NCBI GenBank assembly: GCA_017303905.1
Contig: JAFLBH010000004.1
Location: forward strand, 124,001-188,000
Origin: Bacteroidota bacterium
GTDB lineage: Bacteria > Bacteroidota > Bacteroidia > B-17B0 > Aurantibacillaceae
Length of the DNA: 64,000 nucleotides
Reading direction: 5' to 3'
Shown: piece by piece, positions 7,772-15,918 of the stretch
Numbering within the stretch: position 1 is the first letter of the stretch
Layout of the letters: every line of letters begins with the position of its first letter
Program-made: the position numbers and the translations under genes
Notes under the pieces: model-generated
The model's input: the letters and a program-made list of their open reading frames with translations, nothing else
Told to the model about the DNA's origin: nothing
The model's database searches: none

Positions 7772-8722
7772 ATGAGTAAAAAAATTCTGGCCAACGATGG
7801 CATCGATGCAATAGGAAAAGAATTATTGGAAAAAGCAGGTTTTACGGTTGTAACAGATAAAGTTGCACAAGAAAATCTGATTCAGGAATTAAACGATAAA
7901 GGCTATGTGGCTCTAACGGTCCGCAGCGCTACCAAAGTTCGTAAAGATGTAATCGACGCTTGTCCGAATTTAAAAGTTATTGCACGCGGCGGTGTTGGAA
8001 TGGATAACATTGATGTAGATTACGCGAAAAGCAAAAACATAAACGTCATTAACACGCCCGCTGCTTCTTCTAACTCGGTGGCCGAATTGGTTTTTGCACA
8101 CTTATTTAATGCGGTACGTTTTTTATACGACAGTAACCGTCAAATGCCAAGTAATGGAGATACAAAATTTGATGATCTTAAAAAGAAATATGCCAAGGGT
8201 GTAGAATTAAGAGGAAAAACCATTGGTATTGTCGGATTCGGTAGAATTGGGCAATACGTTGCAAAAATGGCGCTTGGACTAGGCATGAAAGTTTTAGCCT
8301 TCGATCCGTATGTAACAGAAGCAACCATTGAAATTGAAATCGACGGAGCTTCACATGTTAAGGTAAAAATAACACCGGTTGGATTGGATAAAGTCATTCA
8401 AAACAGTGATTTCATCACATTCCATGTACCAGGAGGAAAACTAATTACCAAACACGAATTAGCTTCCATGAAAAACGGAGTGGTGCTTGTTAATGCGGCA
8501 CGTGGCGGAGTAATTAATGAAGACGATTTATTAGAAGCCTTAAACAGCGGAAAAGTTTCACATGCTTGTTTAGATGTTTTCGAAAACGAACCAAAACCTT
8601 CTGTTGCCATTTTAAATCATCCGAAAATTTCTTTAACTCCTCATATTGGTGCAGCTACTAACGAAGCGCAAGAGAGAATTGGGGTGGAGTTGGCAGAGAA
8701 AATTATAGCCGCATTGAGTTAA
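7772..8722 (+). CDS. serA: D-3-phosphoglycerate dehydrogenase (short form)
   Basis: The 316-residue NAD-dependent dehydrogenase catalyses the first step of serine synthesis from 3-phosphoglycerate. The Rossmann motif GIVGFGRIG is at 152-160. The catalytic set is R244 ([10 protein letters not shown]), E273 (FENEP) and H291 (LTPHIGAAT). The protein stops after the catalytic core, so it lacks ACT and ASB regulatory domains and is probably not inhibited by serine through the usual route. A frame opening at TTG 7706 would translate the terminator hairpin, so ATG 7772 ([10 protein letters not shown]) is chosen. It is followed by a four-helix-bundle gene inserted before the DUF1015 gene. Confidence 0.95.
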   Translation: MSKKILANDGIDAIGKELLEKAGFTVVTDKVAQENLIQELNDKGYVALTVRSATKVRKDVIDACPNLKVIARGGVGMDNIDVDYAKSKNINVINTPAASSNSVAELVFAHLFNAVRFLYDSNRQMPSNGDTKFDDLKKKYAKGVELRGKTIGIVGFGRIGQYVAKMALGLGMKVLAFDPYVTEATIEIEIDGASHVKVKITPVGLDKVIQNSDFITFHVPGGKLITKHELASMKNGVVLVNAARGGVINEDDLLEALNSGKVSHACLDVFENEPKPSVAILNHPKISLTPHIGAATNEAQERIGVELAEKIIAALS

Positions 8723-8750
8723 TAGTTGAGAGTTCGGAGTTCGTAGACTG
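8718..8750 (+). repeat. Left arm of inverted repeat around the four-helix gene
   Basis: Directly at the serA stop lies a repeat containing AGTTCGGAGTTCGTAG. The same pattern recurs inverted at the 3' end of the four-helix gene (about 9200-9235). Its first 17 bases, GTTAATAGTTGAGAGTT, recur exactly as a reverse complement at 11262-11278. Confidence 0.65.
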
Positions 8751-8787
8751 GAGAGAAAATTATTTGAAAATAATCTATAGAATTAAC

Positions 8788-9234
8788 ATGTCAGAAGAAA
8801 AAAAAGAATTATTTGATTTTGAAAAACTAAAAGTTTACGAGAAATCATTAGATTTTGTTGATAATGTTTATGAATTAACAAAATCATTCCCTTCATCTGA
8901 ACAATATGGAATTACCTCCCAATTCAGAAGAGCCGCGTGTTCAATTTCATTGAACATTGGCGAAGGATCTGCCGGCTCAAGAAAAGAATTTATTCAATTT
9001 TTAACTATTTCGCTACGCTCCGTACGCGAATGCGTTGTTTGTACTACTATTATATCAAGACAAAAATATATTGATCAAAAAACTGAATTACAATTAAGAA
9101 ATAAACTAATAGAGATTTCCAAGATGATTAGTGGGCTAATTAGTTACCTTGAAAGTAGTCAGGCCAAAAATAATCTTTCGGAACCATTCGAAGACTATCT
9201 CCGAACTACCAACTCCGAACTACTAACTAATTAA
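8788..9234 (+). CDS. Four-helix-bundle protein (S23/IVP family)
   Basis: This 148-residue protein matches the S23 / 23S intervening-sequence four-helix-bundle family: DFEKLKVYEKSLDFVDNVYELT, the core ITSQFRRAACSISLNIGEGSA, EFIQFLTISLRSVRECV and a last helix IEISKMISGLISYLE. The family includes proteins encoded in 23S rRNA intervening sequences and the Avd accessory protein of diversity-generating retroelements; no reverse transcriptase is present here. ATG 8788 (MSEEKKELFDF) is preferred over a TTG at 8764. The tail FEDYLRTTNSELLTN is encoded by the right arm of the flanking inverted repeat, so the repeat supplies the C-terminus and the stop codon. The gene sits as an insert between serA and DUF1015. 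Confidence 0.9.
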   Translation: MSEEKKELFDFEKLKVYEKSLDFVDNVYELTKSFPSSEQYGITSQFRRAACSISLNIGEGSAGSRKEFIQFLTISLRSVRECVVCTTIISRQKYIDQKTELQLRNKLIEISKMISGLISYLESSQAKNNLSEPFEDYLRTTNSELLTN

Positions 9235-9235
9235 C
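9200..9235 (-). repeat. Right arm of inverted repeat, within the four-helix gene 3' end
   Basis: This segment contains two overlapping copies of a CCGAACTAC-like word and its reverse complement includes AGTTCGGAGTTGGTAG, one mismatch from the left arm at about 8731-8746. It encodes the last residues of the four-helix protein and ends just before the DUF1015 ATG. Confidence 0.65.
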
Positions 9236-10483
9236 ATGGCTAAAGTCATCCCCTTTAAAGCAATCCGTCCGGTTAACGACAAAGTACATCTCGTCGCTTC
9301 TCGAACGGTTGACGCTTACAATCTTTCTGAACTACGCGAAAAACTCATTGGTAATCCGTATACGTTTCTTCATGTTATTAATCCTGATTTTGATGATAAC
9401 ATTAAAACAAAACCCGGATCACCGGAACGTTTAATAAAAGTCAAGAACAGATTTAAAAAATTTGTGGATGAAAATGTTTTCAAGCGTGATGAAATTCCTT
9501 GCTATTATATTTATCGTCAGATAAAAGAAAATAATACGTACACCGGAATAATTGCCTGCACTGGTATTGATGATTATTTAAACGGCGTGATTAAAATCCA
9601 CGAACAAACCATTACTTCCCGTGAGGAAAAACTAAAGGATTACCTTGAAGTGTGTGAGTTTAATGCCGAGCCTGTTCTTTTTTGTTACCCTAACGATGCC
9701 ATTATTGATAAAACCGTAGAGGAAACAACACAGAAAAATCCGGATTATGATTTTACAACTACAGATAAAGTCAGACACACGCTATGGGTGTTGAGTGAGG
9801 AAAACAATGTAAAAACACTTGTCAAGCAATTTGATTCAATTCAATCTATTTACATTGCCGACGGGCATCATCGTTCTGCTTCTTCTGCTTTATTAGGTAA
9901 AATAAAACGAAACGCGAAAAAATCATATACCGGTGAAGAAGCTTTTAATTTTTACCTAGGTGTATTCTTCCCGGAGTCGCAATTAAGAATTTATGATTAT
10001 AACCGTGTGGTGAAGGACCTGAATAATCTTTCACCGAACGACTTAATAAAAAAGATTAAAGAAAAATTTGAAGTCAATGAAGTAAAAGCTTCCGATTTCG
10101 CGCCGCAGAAAAAACATGAGTTATCCATGTATCTCGATAACAAATGGTATTCATTACAAGCCAAGGAAAACACTTACAATCCTAAAGATCCTGTTGGAAG
10201 TCTGGATGCTGCTATATTAACTGAACATATCCTCTCTCCTATTTTTGATATACACGATTTGAAAACCGATAAACGCATTGGATTTGTACCGGGTATTAAA
10301 GGAAGTAAAGAGTTGAAAAAAATGGTGGACGAAGGAAAAGCGGCTGTTTCATTTGGATTGTACCCTGTAACCATGGAACATTTAAAATGGATTGCAGACA
10401 CTAACAACATCATGCCCCCAAAATCAACCTGGGTAGAACCTAAAATGAGAAGCGGATTAGTGATTTATAGCTTTGAAGATTAA
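9236..10483 (+). CDS. DUF1015 protein of the serine cluster
   Basis: This 415-residue cytoplasmic protein belongs to DUF1015 (COG4198). Characteristic blocks are the N-terminal IPFKAIRPVNDKVHLVASR, FLHVINPDFD, GVIKIHEQT (117-125) and the hallmark ADGHHRSASSAL (208-219). Family knowledge: DUF1015 genes commonly neighbour serA/serC in Bacteroidota, and I recall reports of free-serine kinase activity in some members, which I cannot verify here. No serB-type phosphatase is seen in the window. A role in phosphoserine/serine metabolism is therefore inferred. The start codon lies two bases after the stop of the four-helix gene, and yggS follows after three bases. Confidence 0.85.
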   Translation: MAKVIPFKAIRPVNDKVHLVASRTVDAYNLSELREKLIGNPYTFLHVINPDFDDNIKTKPGSPERLIKVKNRFKKFVDENVFKRDEIPCYYIYRQIKENNTYTGIIACTGIDDYLNGVIKIHEQTITSREEKLKDYLEVCEFNAEPVLFCYPNDAIIDKTVEETTQKNPDYDFTTTDKVRHTLWVLSEENNVKTLVKQFDSIQSIYIADGHHRSASSALLGKIKRNAKKSYTGEEAFNFYLGVFFPESQLRIYDYNRVVKDLNNLSPNDLIKKIKEKFEVNEVKASDFAPQKKHELSMYLDNKWYSLQAKENTYNPKDPVGSLDAAILTEHILSPIFDIHDLKTDKRIGFVPGIKGSKELKKMVDEGKAAVSFGLYPVTMEHLKWIADTNNIMPPKSTWVEPKMRSGLVIYSFED

Positions 10484-10486
10484 TAA

Positions 10487-11155
10487 ATGTCGGTACAAGA
10501 GAATTTACATAAGATTAAATCTGAACTGCCAGCGCATGTAACACTCATTGCCGTATCTAAAACCAAACCCAACGAACTCATTAAAGAAGCCTACTCGACC
10601 GGACATCGTGATTTCGGTGAGAATTATGTTCAGGAATTAGCAGATAAGCACGCACAACTTCCTGATGATATTCGCTGGCATTTTATCGGACATCTACAAA
10701 GCAACAAAGTCAAGTACATTGCACCCTTTGTGTATTTGATTCATGGCGTAGACAGTTTAAAGTTATTGGAAGAAATAAATAAACAAGGAAAAAAACACAA
10801 CCGTGTCATTCATTGTTTACTTCAGGTTTACATTGCCAATGAAGAAACTAAATTCGGTTTATCCTTTGATGAATGTGAATCCATTCTTACTTCAGAGCTG
10901 CTCACAAAATTAGAAAACGTGAAAATTTGCGGATTCATGGCGATGGCTACGAATACAAACGATGAAACTCAAATCAGAAAGGAATTCAAATCACTCAAAG
11001 AATTTCAAACTCAAATTCAAAAAAACATTAACCTAGAATTACCTATTCTTTCCTTTGGCATGAGCAGCGATTATAAAATTGCCATTGAGGAAGGAAGCAC
11101 CATGGTGAGAATAGGCAGCAGTATTTTCGGAGAAAGAAATTATGAAAGTTCGTAG
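10487..11155 (+). CDS. YggS-type pyridoxal phosphate homeostasis protein
   Basis: The 222-residue protein matches the YggS/PROSC/YBL036C family, a TIM-barrel PLP-binding protein without catalytic activity that buffers free PLP. Visible blocks: LIAVSKTKPNELI with the PLP lysine K26, DFGENYVQEL, IRWHFIGHLQSNKVKYI, and SFGMSSDYKIAIEEGSTMVRIGSSIFG for phosphate binding. It is three bases downstream of DUF1015 and probably co-transcribed; SerC in the same cluster is PLP-dependent. The final codons and stop lie in a dispersed repeat (11146 onward), so the extreme C-terminus (NYESS) may be repeat-derived. Confidence 0.93.
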   Translation: MSVQENLHKIKSELPAHVTLIAVSKTKPNELIKEAYSTGHRDFGENYVQELADKHAQLPDDIRWHFIGHLQSNKVKYIAPFVYLIHGVDSLKLLEEINKQGKKHNRVIHCLLQVYIANEETKFGLSFDECESILTSELLTKLENVKICGFMAMATNTNDETQIRKEFKSLKEFQTQIQKNINLELPILSFGMSSDYKIAIEEGSTMVRIGSSIFGERNYESS

Positions 11156-11280
11156 TTGGGTGTTCGTTGTGAGGAGATGATAACGTGATAAAAAACAAAG
11201 TACTTAAAATGTAAAATAATATTTATGCTTTCCTTCTCCGAACACCTGTCTCCAAACTACCAACTCTCAACTATTAACTA
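11146..11280. repeat. Degenerate inverted-repeat element without a four-helix gene
   Basis: Left arm AAGTTCGTAGTTGGGTGTTC begins inside the yggS 3' end. The right arm (11238-11280) contains CCGAACACCTGTCTCC and CAACTCTCAACTATTAAC, whose reverse complement resembles the left arm and also the repeat after serA. About 60 A/T-rich bases without an open frame separate the arms. The element fills the whole gap between yggS and the EamA gene. Confidence 0.6.
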
Positions 11281-11282
11281 AC

Positions 11283-12212
11283 ATGAGCGGAGAACTAATC
11301 GCATTAATCACAACGCTCTGCTGGAGTTTGGGAATATTTCCGTTTACAGAAGCCACGAAACGCGTTGGCGCTGCTCCCATCAATCAATACCGCCTCCTCT
11401 TAGCATGGATAATTATGTCGTTGATATTAATGCTATCATCAGGCATTTCATTTATCCATTTATTTTCCAATCCCCAACCCATGCATTATTTATTCCTGGG
11501 ACTCTCCGGTGTGATTGGATTTACCATTGGTGATTATTTCAGTTTTACTTCTTTTAAATTACTTGGTCCAAAACTCGGTAGTTTATATACCACCTTTGCG
11601 CCCGGGGCCGCTTTAAGTATTGGTTTTTTGGTATTAGGAGAAAAAGTAAACTGGATCGGTATCATTGGTATTCTCATTACAGTGGGTGGTGTTATTTGGT
11701 TAACGCTATCTAAAAAAGATAAAGCCGCTGCTGAATCGGCGGGATTTCAACGCGACAAAAAGGGAATTGCATTCGGAATATTAGGCGCTTTATGCCAAGG
11801 TACAGGATTAGTTTTGTCGAAGTACGGAATGGATTATTACAGCGATAAAATTCCTACCATGCATGCCGTGTGGATTCGTTTGCTTTTCGCTTTTAGCATC
11901 GCATTTATTGTTTCCTTCTTTCTAAAACGCTTCATCTCTAATTCAAAACCCATTTTATCCAATCAAAATAATGTATTACCATTTATGCTTGTAGGAACAT
12001 TACTTGGTCCTATTGCCGGTGTTACGTGTTCACTTTATGCGATACAAAAACTGGAAGTAGCCGTGGCGCAAACTATTTTTGCTTTACTTCCCATTTTTGT
12101 TTTACCGGTTAATTTGTTTGTTTATAAAGAAAAAATCACCATTCAATCGGTTTTTGCCTGTATCACTGCTATATTTGGAGTATTGATATTAATCTGGCGC
12201 AATAAATTTTAA
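11283..12212 (+). CDS. EamA-family (DMT) transporter
   Basis: The 309-residue protein is almost entirely hydrophobic with ten predicted helices arranged as two EamA halves: residues about 1-137 (ending GILITVGGVIWLTLSKKDKAAAE) and about 150-309 (FGILGALCQGTGLVLSKYGM... GTLLGPIAGVTCSLYAIQKLEVAVAQTIFALLPIFVLPVNLFVYKEKI). These inner-membrane carriers export metabolites or amino acids; the substrate cannot be read from sequence. The stop overlaps the next start (TAATG), indicating translational coupling with the HEAT-like gene. Confidence 0.9.
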   Translation: MSGELIALITTLCWSLGIFPFTEATKRVGAAPINQYRLLLAWIIMSLILMLSSGISFIHLFSNPQPMHYLFLGLSGVIGFTIGDYFSFTSFKLLGPKLGSLYTTFAPGAALSIGFLVLGEKVNWIGIIGILITVGGVIWLTLSKKDKAAAESAGFQRDKKGIAFGILGALCQGTGLVLSKYGMDYYSDKIPTMHAVWIRLLFAFSIAFIVSFFLKRFISNSKPILSNQNNVLPFMLVGTLLGPIAGVTCSLYAIQKLEVAVAQTIFALLPIFVLPVNLFVYKEKITIQSVFACITAIFGVLILIWRNKF

Positions 12213-12730
12213 TGGAAGACATTAACGACATAAAATATTTCAGTCTGAAAAAACTCAATAAGTTTTTAAAGGAAAACGAAAACAATTCGAAAGTTGCGAA
12301 AGAACTCACCAAGCTAACCTTAAGCAGTGATCCTTTAATCAGCATGCGCGCTTCGTGGACACTTCAGCATTTAAGTTTTGAGAAACCGGAAATGATTAAA
12401 CCTGTTATTCCACAACTCATCAAATTTTTAAGTGGAACGAATCAGCATACCGGTGCCATTCGAAATGTAATTCGCATTTTTCAGGAAATTGATATCCCTG
12501 AAAAATATTGCGGACCAATATTTGATTTGTGTTTAGGGTTCTTGAAAAACACGACACTTCCACATGCAGTTCGTGTTTTTTCTCTCTACGTTTTAACGAA
12601 TATTTGTAAAAAATATCCCGAATTAAAATCAGAAGTTGAACTTATCATTTCAGAGTTCAGAACATTTCCGCAATCACCCTCTATGAATGCCGCCATGAAG
12701 AAGTGTTCCAAAATTTTGTTAAAGCTGTAA
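12212..12730 (+). CDS. HEAT-like helical repeat protein
   Basis: The 172-residue protein consists of paired helices resembling HEAT/armadillo repeats, for example LISMRASWTLQHLSFEKPEMIKP, VIPQLIKFLSGTNQHTGAIRNVIRIFQEI and TLPHAVRVFSLYVLTNICKKYPEL. It has no signal peptide, so it is probably cytoplasmic. It overlaps the transporter gene by one base. Function unknown; such repeats usually bind protein or DNA, and an alkylation-repair role cannot be supported. Confidence 0.8.
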   Translation: MEDINDIKYFSLKKLNKFLKENENNSKVAKELTKLTLSSDPLISMRASWTLQHLSFEKPEMIKPVIPQLIKFLSGTNQHTGAIRNVIRIFQEIDIPEKYCGPIFDLCLGFLKNTTLPHAVRVFSLYVLTNICKKYPELKSEVELIISEFRTFPQSPSMNAAMKKCSKILLKL

Positions 12731-12770
12731 CATCTCCGCGCTACTTACGTTTTAATTAGAAAAACGTGTT

Positions 12771-13376
12771 ATGCGCAAACTCATTGTTATTTATAGCGGA
12801 CTTTTGTTCTTTGTATTATTAAGCGGCTTTATTTTACACCGCTCCAATACAGGATTAAAGAATGGAGATATAGTTTTTATAGTAAATGCGGGCGGACAAG
12901 GCAAAGCGGTGCAACTTGCGACTAAATCCAAATTCACACATGTAGGTATTGTTTTTATTGAAAACGGAAAACCGATGGTATATCATGCCATTGAACCGGT
13001 TTCGAAAGACTCGTTTGATGATTTTATTGCTATGAGTACAAACAAACAATACGTTGTGAAGCGATTAAAAGATCAAACGTTACTTACTCCAATTGTAATT
13101 GATAAGATGTTGCAACAAGCCAAAAAACAATTGGGCATTCATTACGATATTGGATTTAATTGGAGTGATGAGGAATTGTATTGTTCAGAATACGTTTGGA
13201 AATTGTACAACAAAGCTCTAAATATTGAAGTCGGAAAACTTCGTCCCTTAAAAGATTTTGATTTATCACACCCTGCCGTAAAAGAAATTATGGAAGAGCG
13301 TTACGGTAAAAAGATTCCCTACGAAGAAAAAATGATTTCACCCGGTGATATGTACGCCTCTGAATTACTAGAGTAA
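12771..13376 (+). CDS. YiiX-like permuted papain-fold enzyme
   Basis: This 201-residue protein has an N-terminal signal or anchor (MRKLIVIYSGLLFFVLLSGFIL), then a permuted NlpC/P60-type domain: NGDIVFIVNAGGQGKAVQLAT, FTHVGIVF with the likely catalytic histidine H57, and LYCSEYVWKLYNKAL with the likely nucleophile C138. This is the YiiX/YebB-like group of peptidase or amidase folds, usually acting in the envelope on peptidoglycan or lipid substrates; substrate not known. Its 3' end overlaps the convergent 197-residue gene by nine bases. Confidence 0.85.
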   Translation: MRKLIVIYSGLLFFVLLSGFILHRSNTGLKNGDIVFIVNAGGQGKAVQLATKSKFTHVGIVFIENGKPMVYHAIEPVSKDSFDDFIAMSTNKQYVVKRLKDQTLLTPIVIDKMLQQAKKQLGIHYDIGFNWSDEELYCSEYVWKLYNKALNIEVGKLRPLKDFDLSHPAVKEIMEERYGKKIPYEEKMISPGDMYASELLE

Positions 13377-13961
13377 AAAGAAAGACAAAATACTCAGCGT
13401 ATTGATAAATGAAATTACATTCAACGAATAAGAATTCTGATTAAGATTATAACCAAACAAAACAAAGCTCACTATTCCCAATAGAATAGAAATAAATAAT
13501 AGCGGAAACGAGCGCTTGATGTAATACGCCTTACCACTGCCCTGCCATTTCACCTTAATTTCCTTTTGCAAAATCCAATCACGACCCACACTCAATTTTT
13601 CATTTACCTTTGGTAAAACAACTGTATCGCGAACACCTACATCATATTCTTTACCTGTTGTTGTTTTAAACACAATACTGCTTAATTCACGCTTATTACC
13701 AATAATTGATTCGCCGTAATAAGTAGCAATACTATCAATTGTATATGTTTGAAATGCGCAAGAATATAAAAACGCGAAGATTATCTCTGTATAAATAGTG
13801 ATACAAATAACATTAAACACATTTAAATATTTATAGGAACGGGTTTGCTTAAACTTTTCGATTTTAATCTGTTGTTTAAGCTTTTTGATTTTAATGATTT
13901 CCTGCACCTCTTCAGGTGACAAAGGTTGGCGCGGCGGCCGCTTATTGCTCTCTGCCGGCAT
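13368..13961 (-). CDS. Membrane protein of unknown function
   Basis: The 197-residue protein begins with a proline-rich and lysine-rich cytoplasmic stretch (RPPRQPLSPEEVQEIIKIKKLKQQ), followed by one helix at about 47-70, a soluble loop of about 80 residues (STYYG-like to WQGSGKAYY) and two more helices at about 150-172 and 178-197. Its start overlaps the glycosyltransferase stop in TAATG, so the two are translationally coupled, suggesting a shared envelope role. The last nine bases overlap the convergent YiiX-like gene. I recognise no family. Confidence 0.75.
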   Translation of the reverse strand: MPAESNKRPPRQPLSPEEVQEIIKIKKLKQQIKIEKFKQTRSYKYLNVFNVICITIYTEIIFAFLYSCAFQTYTIDSIATYYGESIIGNKRELSSIVFKTTTGKEYDVGVRDTVVLPKVNEKLSVGRDWILQKEIKVKWQGSGKAYYIKRSFPLLFISILLGIVSFVLFGYNLNQNSYSLNVISFINTLSILSFFLL

Positions 13962-14914
13962 TAATCAATTTCTTTTTCGATAAGGTAATTGTTACGTACA
14001 GGTGAGTTACGTAAGATCAATTCGCCAAGGAACCCTGCCAAAAACATCATACTTCCCAAAATCATTGTAGTGAGGGCAATATAGAATGAAGGGCGATCTG
14101 TTACTTTACGGGCTGCTACATGTGTAAAAACATGGTATAATTTATCTGCACCAATGTATAAGGCTGCCATAAATCCTAAGAAAAACATGATTGTACCAAC
14201 CAATCCAAAGAAATGCATCGGACGTTTTCCAAACTTGCTTAAAAACGTAATGGTCATTAAATCGAGGAAACCATTAATGAAACGATCCCAACCGAATTTA
14301 CTCACGCCGTATTTTCTGGCTTGATGCTGAACAACCTTCTCGCCTATTTTACTGAAGCCCGCGTTTTTTGCCAACACCGGAATAAATCGATGCATCTCAC
14401 CGTAAATTTCAATGCTTTTCACTACTTCTTTGCGGTAAGCTTTCAACCCGCAATTCATATCATGCAACTTAATACCTGATATTTTTCTATTGGTCCAGTT
14501 ATATAATTTGGAAGGTAAATTTTTTGTTAGTGCGTTATCATAACGCTTTTGTTTCCATCCGCTCACTAAATCGAAACCGCCTTCGGTAATCATTTTATAG
14601 AGTTCAGGAATTTCATCCGGACTATCCTGTAAATCGGCATCCATGGTAATGACCACATCTCCCTTTACAGCCTCAAAACCTACATGAAGAGCAGGCGATT
14701 TACCATAATTACGACGGAATTTTATAGCGCGGACATTACTATCGCCTTGTTTTAAACCCTCAATAATTTTCCATGAATTGTCTTTACTGCCATCGTCGAT
14801 GAAAAGGATTTCATAGCTGAAGTTATTCGCTTTCATCACTTTCACTATCCACTCGTGCAATTCGGGCAGCGACTCGGCCTCGTCTTTTAAAGGTATAACT
14901 ATGGAAATCTGCAT
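13961..14914 (-). CDS. Family 2 glycosyltransferase, polyprenyl-phosphate type
   Basis: The 317-residue protein has a GT-A domain (ISIVIPLKDEAESLPEL, FIDDGS at 38-43, the DxD motif in MDADLQD at 91-97) and two C-terminal membrane helices (FFGLVGTIMFFLGFMAALYIG and FYIALTTMILGSMMFLAGFLGELIL). This matches the DPM1/GtrB/ArnC-like group, which transfers a sugar from a nucleotide donor to a polyprenyl phosphate in the inner membrane. ATG 14914 (MQISIVIPL) is chosen over 14953 because the beta strand of the GT fold starts immediately. Donor sugar unknown. Confidence 0.93.
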   Translation of the reverse strand: MQISIVIPLKDEAESLPELHEWIVKVMKANNFSYEILFIDDGSKDNSWKIIEGLKQGDSNVRAIKFRRNYGKSPALHVGFEAVKGDVVITMDADLQDSPDEIPELYKMITEGGFDLVSGWKQKRYDNALTKNLPSKLYNWTNRKISGIKLHDMNCGLKAYRKEVVKSIEIYGEMHRFIPVLAKNAGFSKIGEKVVQHQARKYGVSKFGWDRFINGFLDLMTITFLSKFGKRPMHFFGLVGTIMFFLGFMAALYIGADKLYHVFTHVAARKVTDRPSFYIALTTMILGSMMFLAGFLGELILRNSPVRNNYLIEKEID

Positions 14915-14989
14915 ATTCGGGCTTAGTGCAAGTAACGCATTTATAGAATACAAATTTTACGATTTTATTCGGGAAATTAAAATAAATGT

Positions 14990-14997
14990 TAATTTTG
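14990..14997 (+). promoter_or_regulatory. -7 box of the SRP RNA promoter
   Basis: TAATTTTG is an exact TAnnTTTG match ending seven bases before the first base of the SRP RNA helix at 15004, the right distance for its transcription start. A -33 candidate TTCG lies 18 bases upstream and is one base off consensus. Confidence 0.6.
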
Positions 14998-15003
14998 CAG
15001 CGG

Positions 15004-15110
15004 TGGGTAAGTCTTTCACGACCAGCTCCTGTCAAATCCCCCAGGCCGGGAACGGAGCAAGGGTAGACGGTTGTAGCGGTGCGATGGAAGTAGCTTACCC
15101 ATCTTTTTTT
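15004..15110 (+). ncRNA. ffs: Signal recognition particle RNA (4.5S type)
   Basis: About 98 bases form the long SRP RNA hairpin. The closing stem is TGGGTAAG (15004-15011) with CTTACCCA (15094-15101), followed by a T-run to 15110 that acts as terminator. The apical part contains the conserved Ffh-binding and tetraloop region around CCAGGCCGGGAACGGAGCA (15041-15059), equivalent to the E. coli GGTCAGGTCCGGAAGGAAGCAGCC segment. The RNA guides membrane-protein insertion with Ffh and FtsY. Open frames crossing it on both strands are not genes. Confidence 0.95.
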
Positions 15111-15116
15111 ACAAAA

Positions 15117-15722
15117 ATGCATTTAAAACATTTCATAGTAGCGGTATTAGTCGGATTAAGCGGAATAAGCATTGCGCAAACCATTTACGGCGCTATGGCT
15201 CCCGATAGCATTCGCAAAAAATGCGAGGCAGTTATCATCAACGAAATCGGACAAAACGCTTATAACAATAACGTGAAGTTCATTAAAAGTGACGGCCATA
15301 CGAAGGAAAAAGTTTTGAATGGTTTCACCCTCTTCTATTCTTTCAATTTCCCGAACGTAAAGGAGAGCCATGTTATTTTCACCTTAGAATATAAATTTGG
15401 CAAAGGTGTTGTAAAAGACATCGCGTTTAAAAATTACACCCGTTTACCTGCAAGCATCAAAAAAAACGGTGCCAAAGTGGTGAGTTATGATGAAGCAAAA
15501 AAAGTTGCCCTGAATGCCGATACAACTTTAAAAAAATTCAGTGATAAATTGTACGGTGAAATCTCTACCGAATACGATAATACCAAGAATGAATATTACT
15601 TTGTATGGTATTTCTACTATCTCGAAGCCTGCAAAAACTGCGAAGCTGAAATGTACACAACGCACAGTGTGTATGTGAATGCCACTAACGGCAAGGTTAT
15701 TAATACTTCTGCAAAGAAGTGA
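15117..15722 (+). CDS. Exported PepSY-like protein of unknown function
   Basis: The 201-residue protein begins MHLKHFIVAVLVGLSGISIAQ, a signal peptide with cleavage near AQ. The mature part includes YDEAKKVALNADTTLKKFSDKLYGEI and ends WYFYYLEACKNCEAEMYTTHSVYVNATNGKVINTSAK, which resembles the final strands of PepSY-type domains (a value processed into 'VNATNGKVI'). No catalytic motif is seen. An upstream frame through the SRP RNA is open but is not credible, so ATG 15117 is used. Two cysteines in EACKNCEA could form a disulfide. Confidence 0.75.
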   Translation: MHLKHFIVAVLVGLSGISIAQTIYGAMAPDSIRKKCEAVIINEIGQNAYNNNVKFIKSDGHTKEKVLNGFTLFYSFNFPNVKESHVIFTLEYKFGKGVVKDIAFKNYTRLPASIKKNGAKVVSYDEAKKVALNADTTLKKFSDKLYGEISTEYDNTKNEYYFVWYFYYLEACKNCEAEMYTTHSVYVNATNGKVINTSAKK

Positions 15723-15737
15723 TTCTTTTTAGAAATT

Positions 15738-15865
15738 AAACCCCTCTGTCCTGCGGACACCTCCCCTTAGCAGAGGAGAAATCAGTCGTGGTGATAATAT
15801 GCAATTTTAGCAACGGACAGCTTCTCCCCCTGCTAAGGGGGAGTCCGCGTAGCGGGAGGGGGTTT
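15738..15865 (-). mobile_element. MITE-like repeat, short form
   Basis: A 128-bp element with imperfect terminal inverted repeats, AAACCCCTCTGTCC... at one end and ...GGGAGGGGGTTT at the other. Internal hairpins are formed by CTCCCCTTAGCAG-type and CTCCCCCTGCTAAGGGGGAG (15824-15843) words. It is the reverse orientation of the unit at 58387-58512, with which it shares the internal words ATCAGTCGTGGT and AGCAACGGACAGCTTCTCCC in the same order. No coding capacity. Confidence 0.75.
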
Positions 15866-15918
15866 GGCGAAGAGGCTATTTCTCGAAAAATATTTTCATT
15901 CTTAAACTTTTACAACAT

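Noticed and set aside
8788-9234. Diversity-generating retroelement (Avd-like four-helix protein)
   Set aside because: No reverse transcriptase, template repeat or variable repeat is visible nearby.
14901-15116. Upstream extension of the exported-protein frame through the SRP RNA, and an antisense frame at 14823-15122
   Set aside because: The region is occupied by ffs with its own promoter and terminator; the translated sequence has no family resemblance and the signal peptide begins at 15117.
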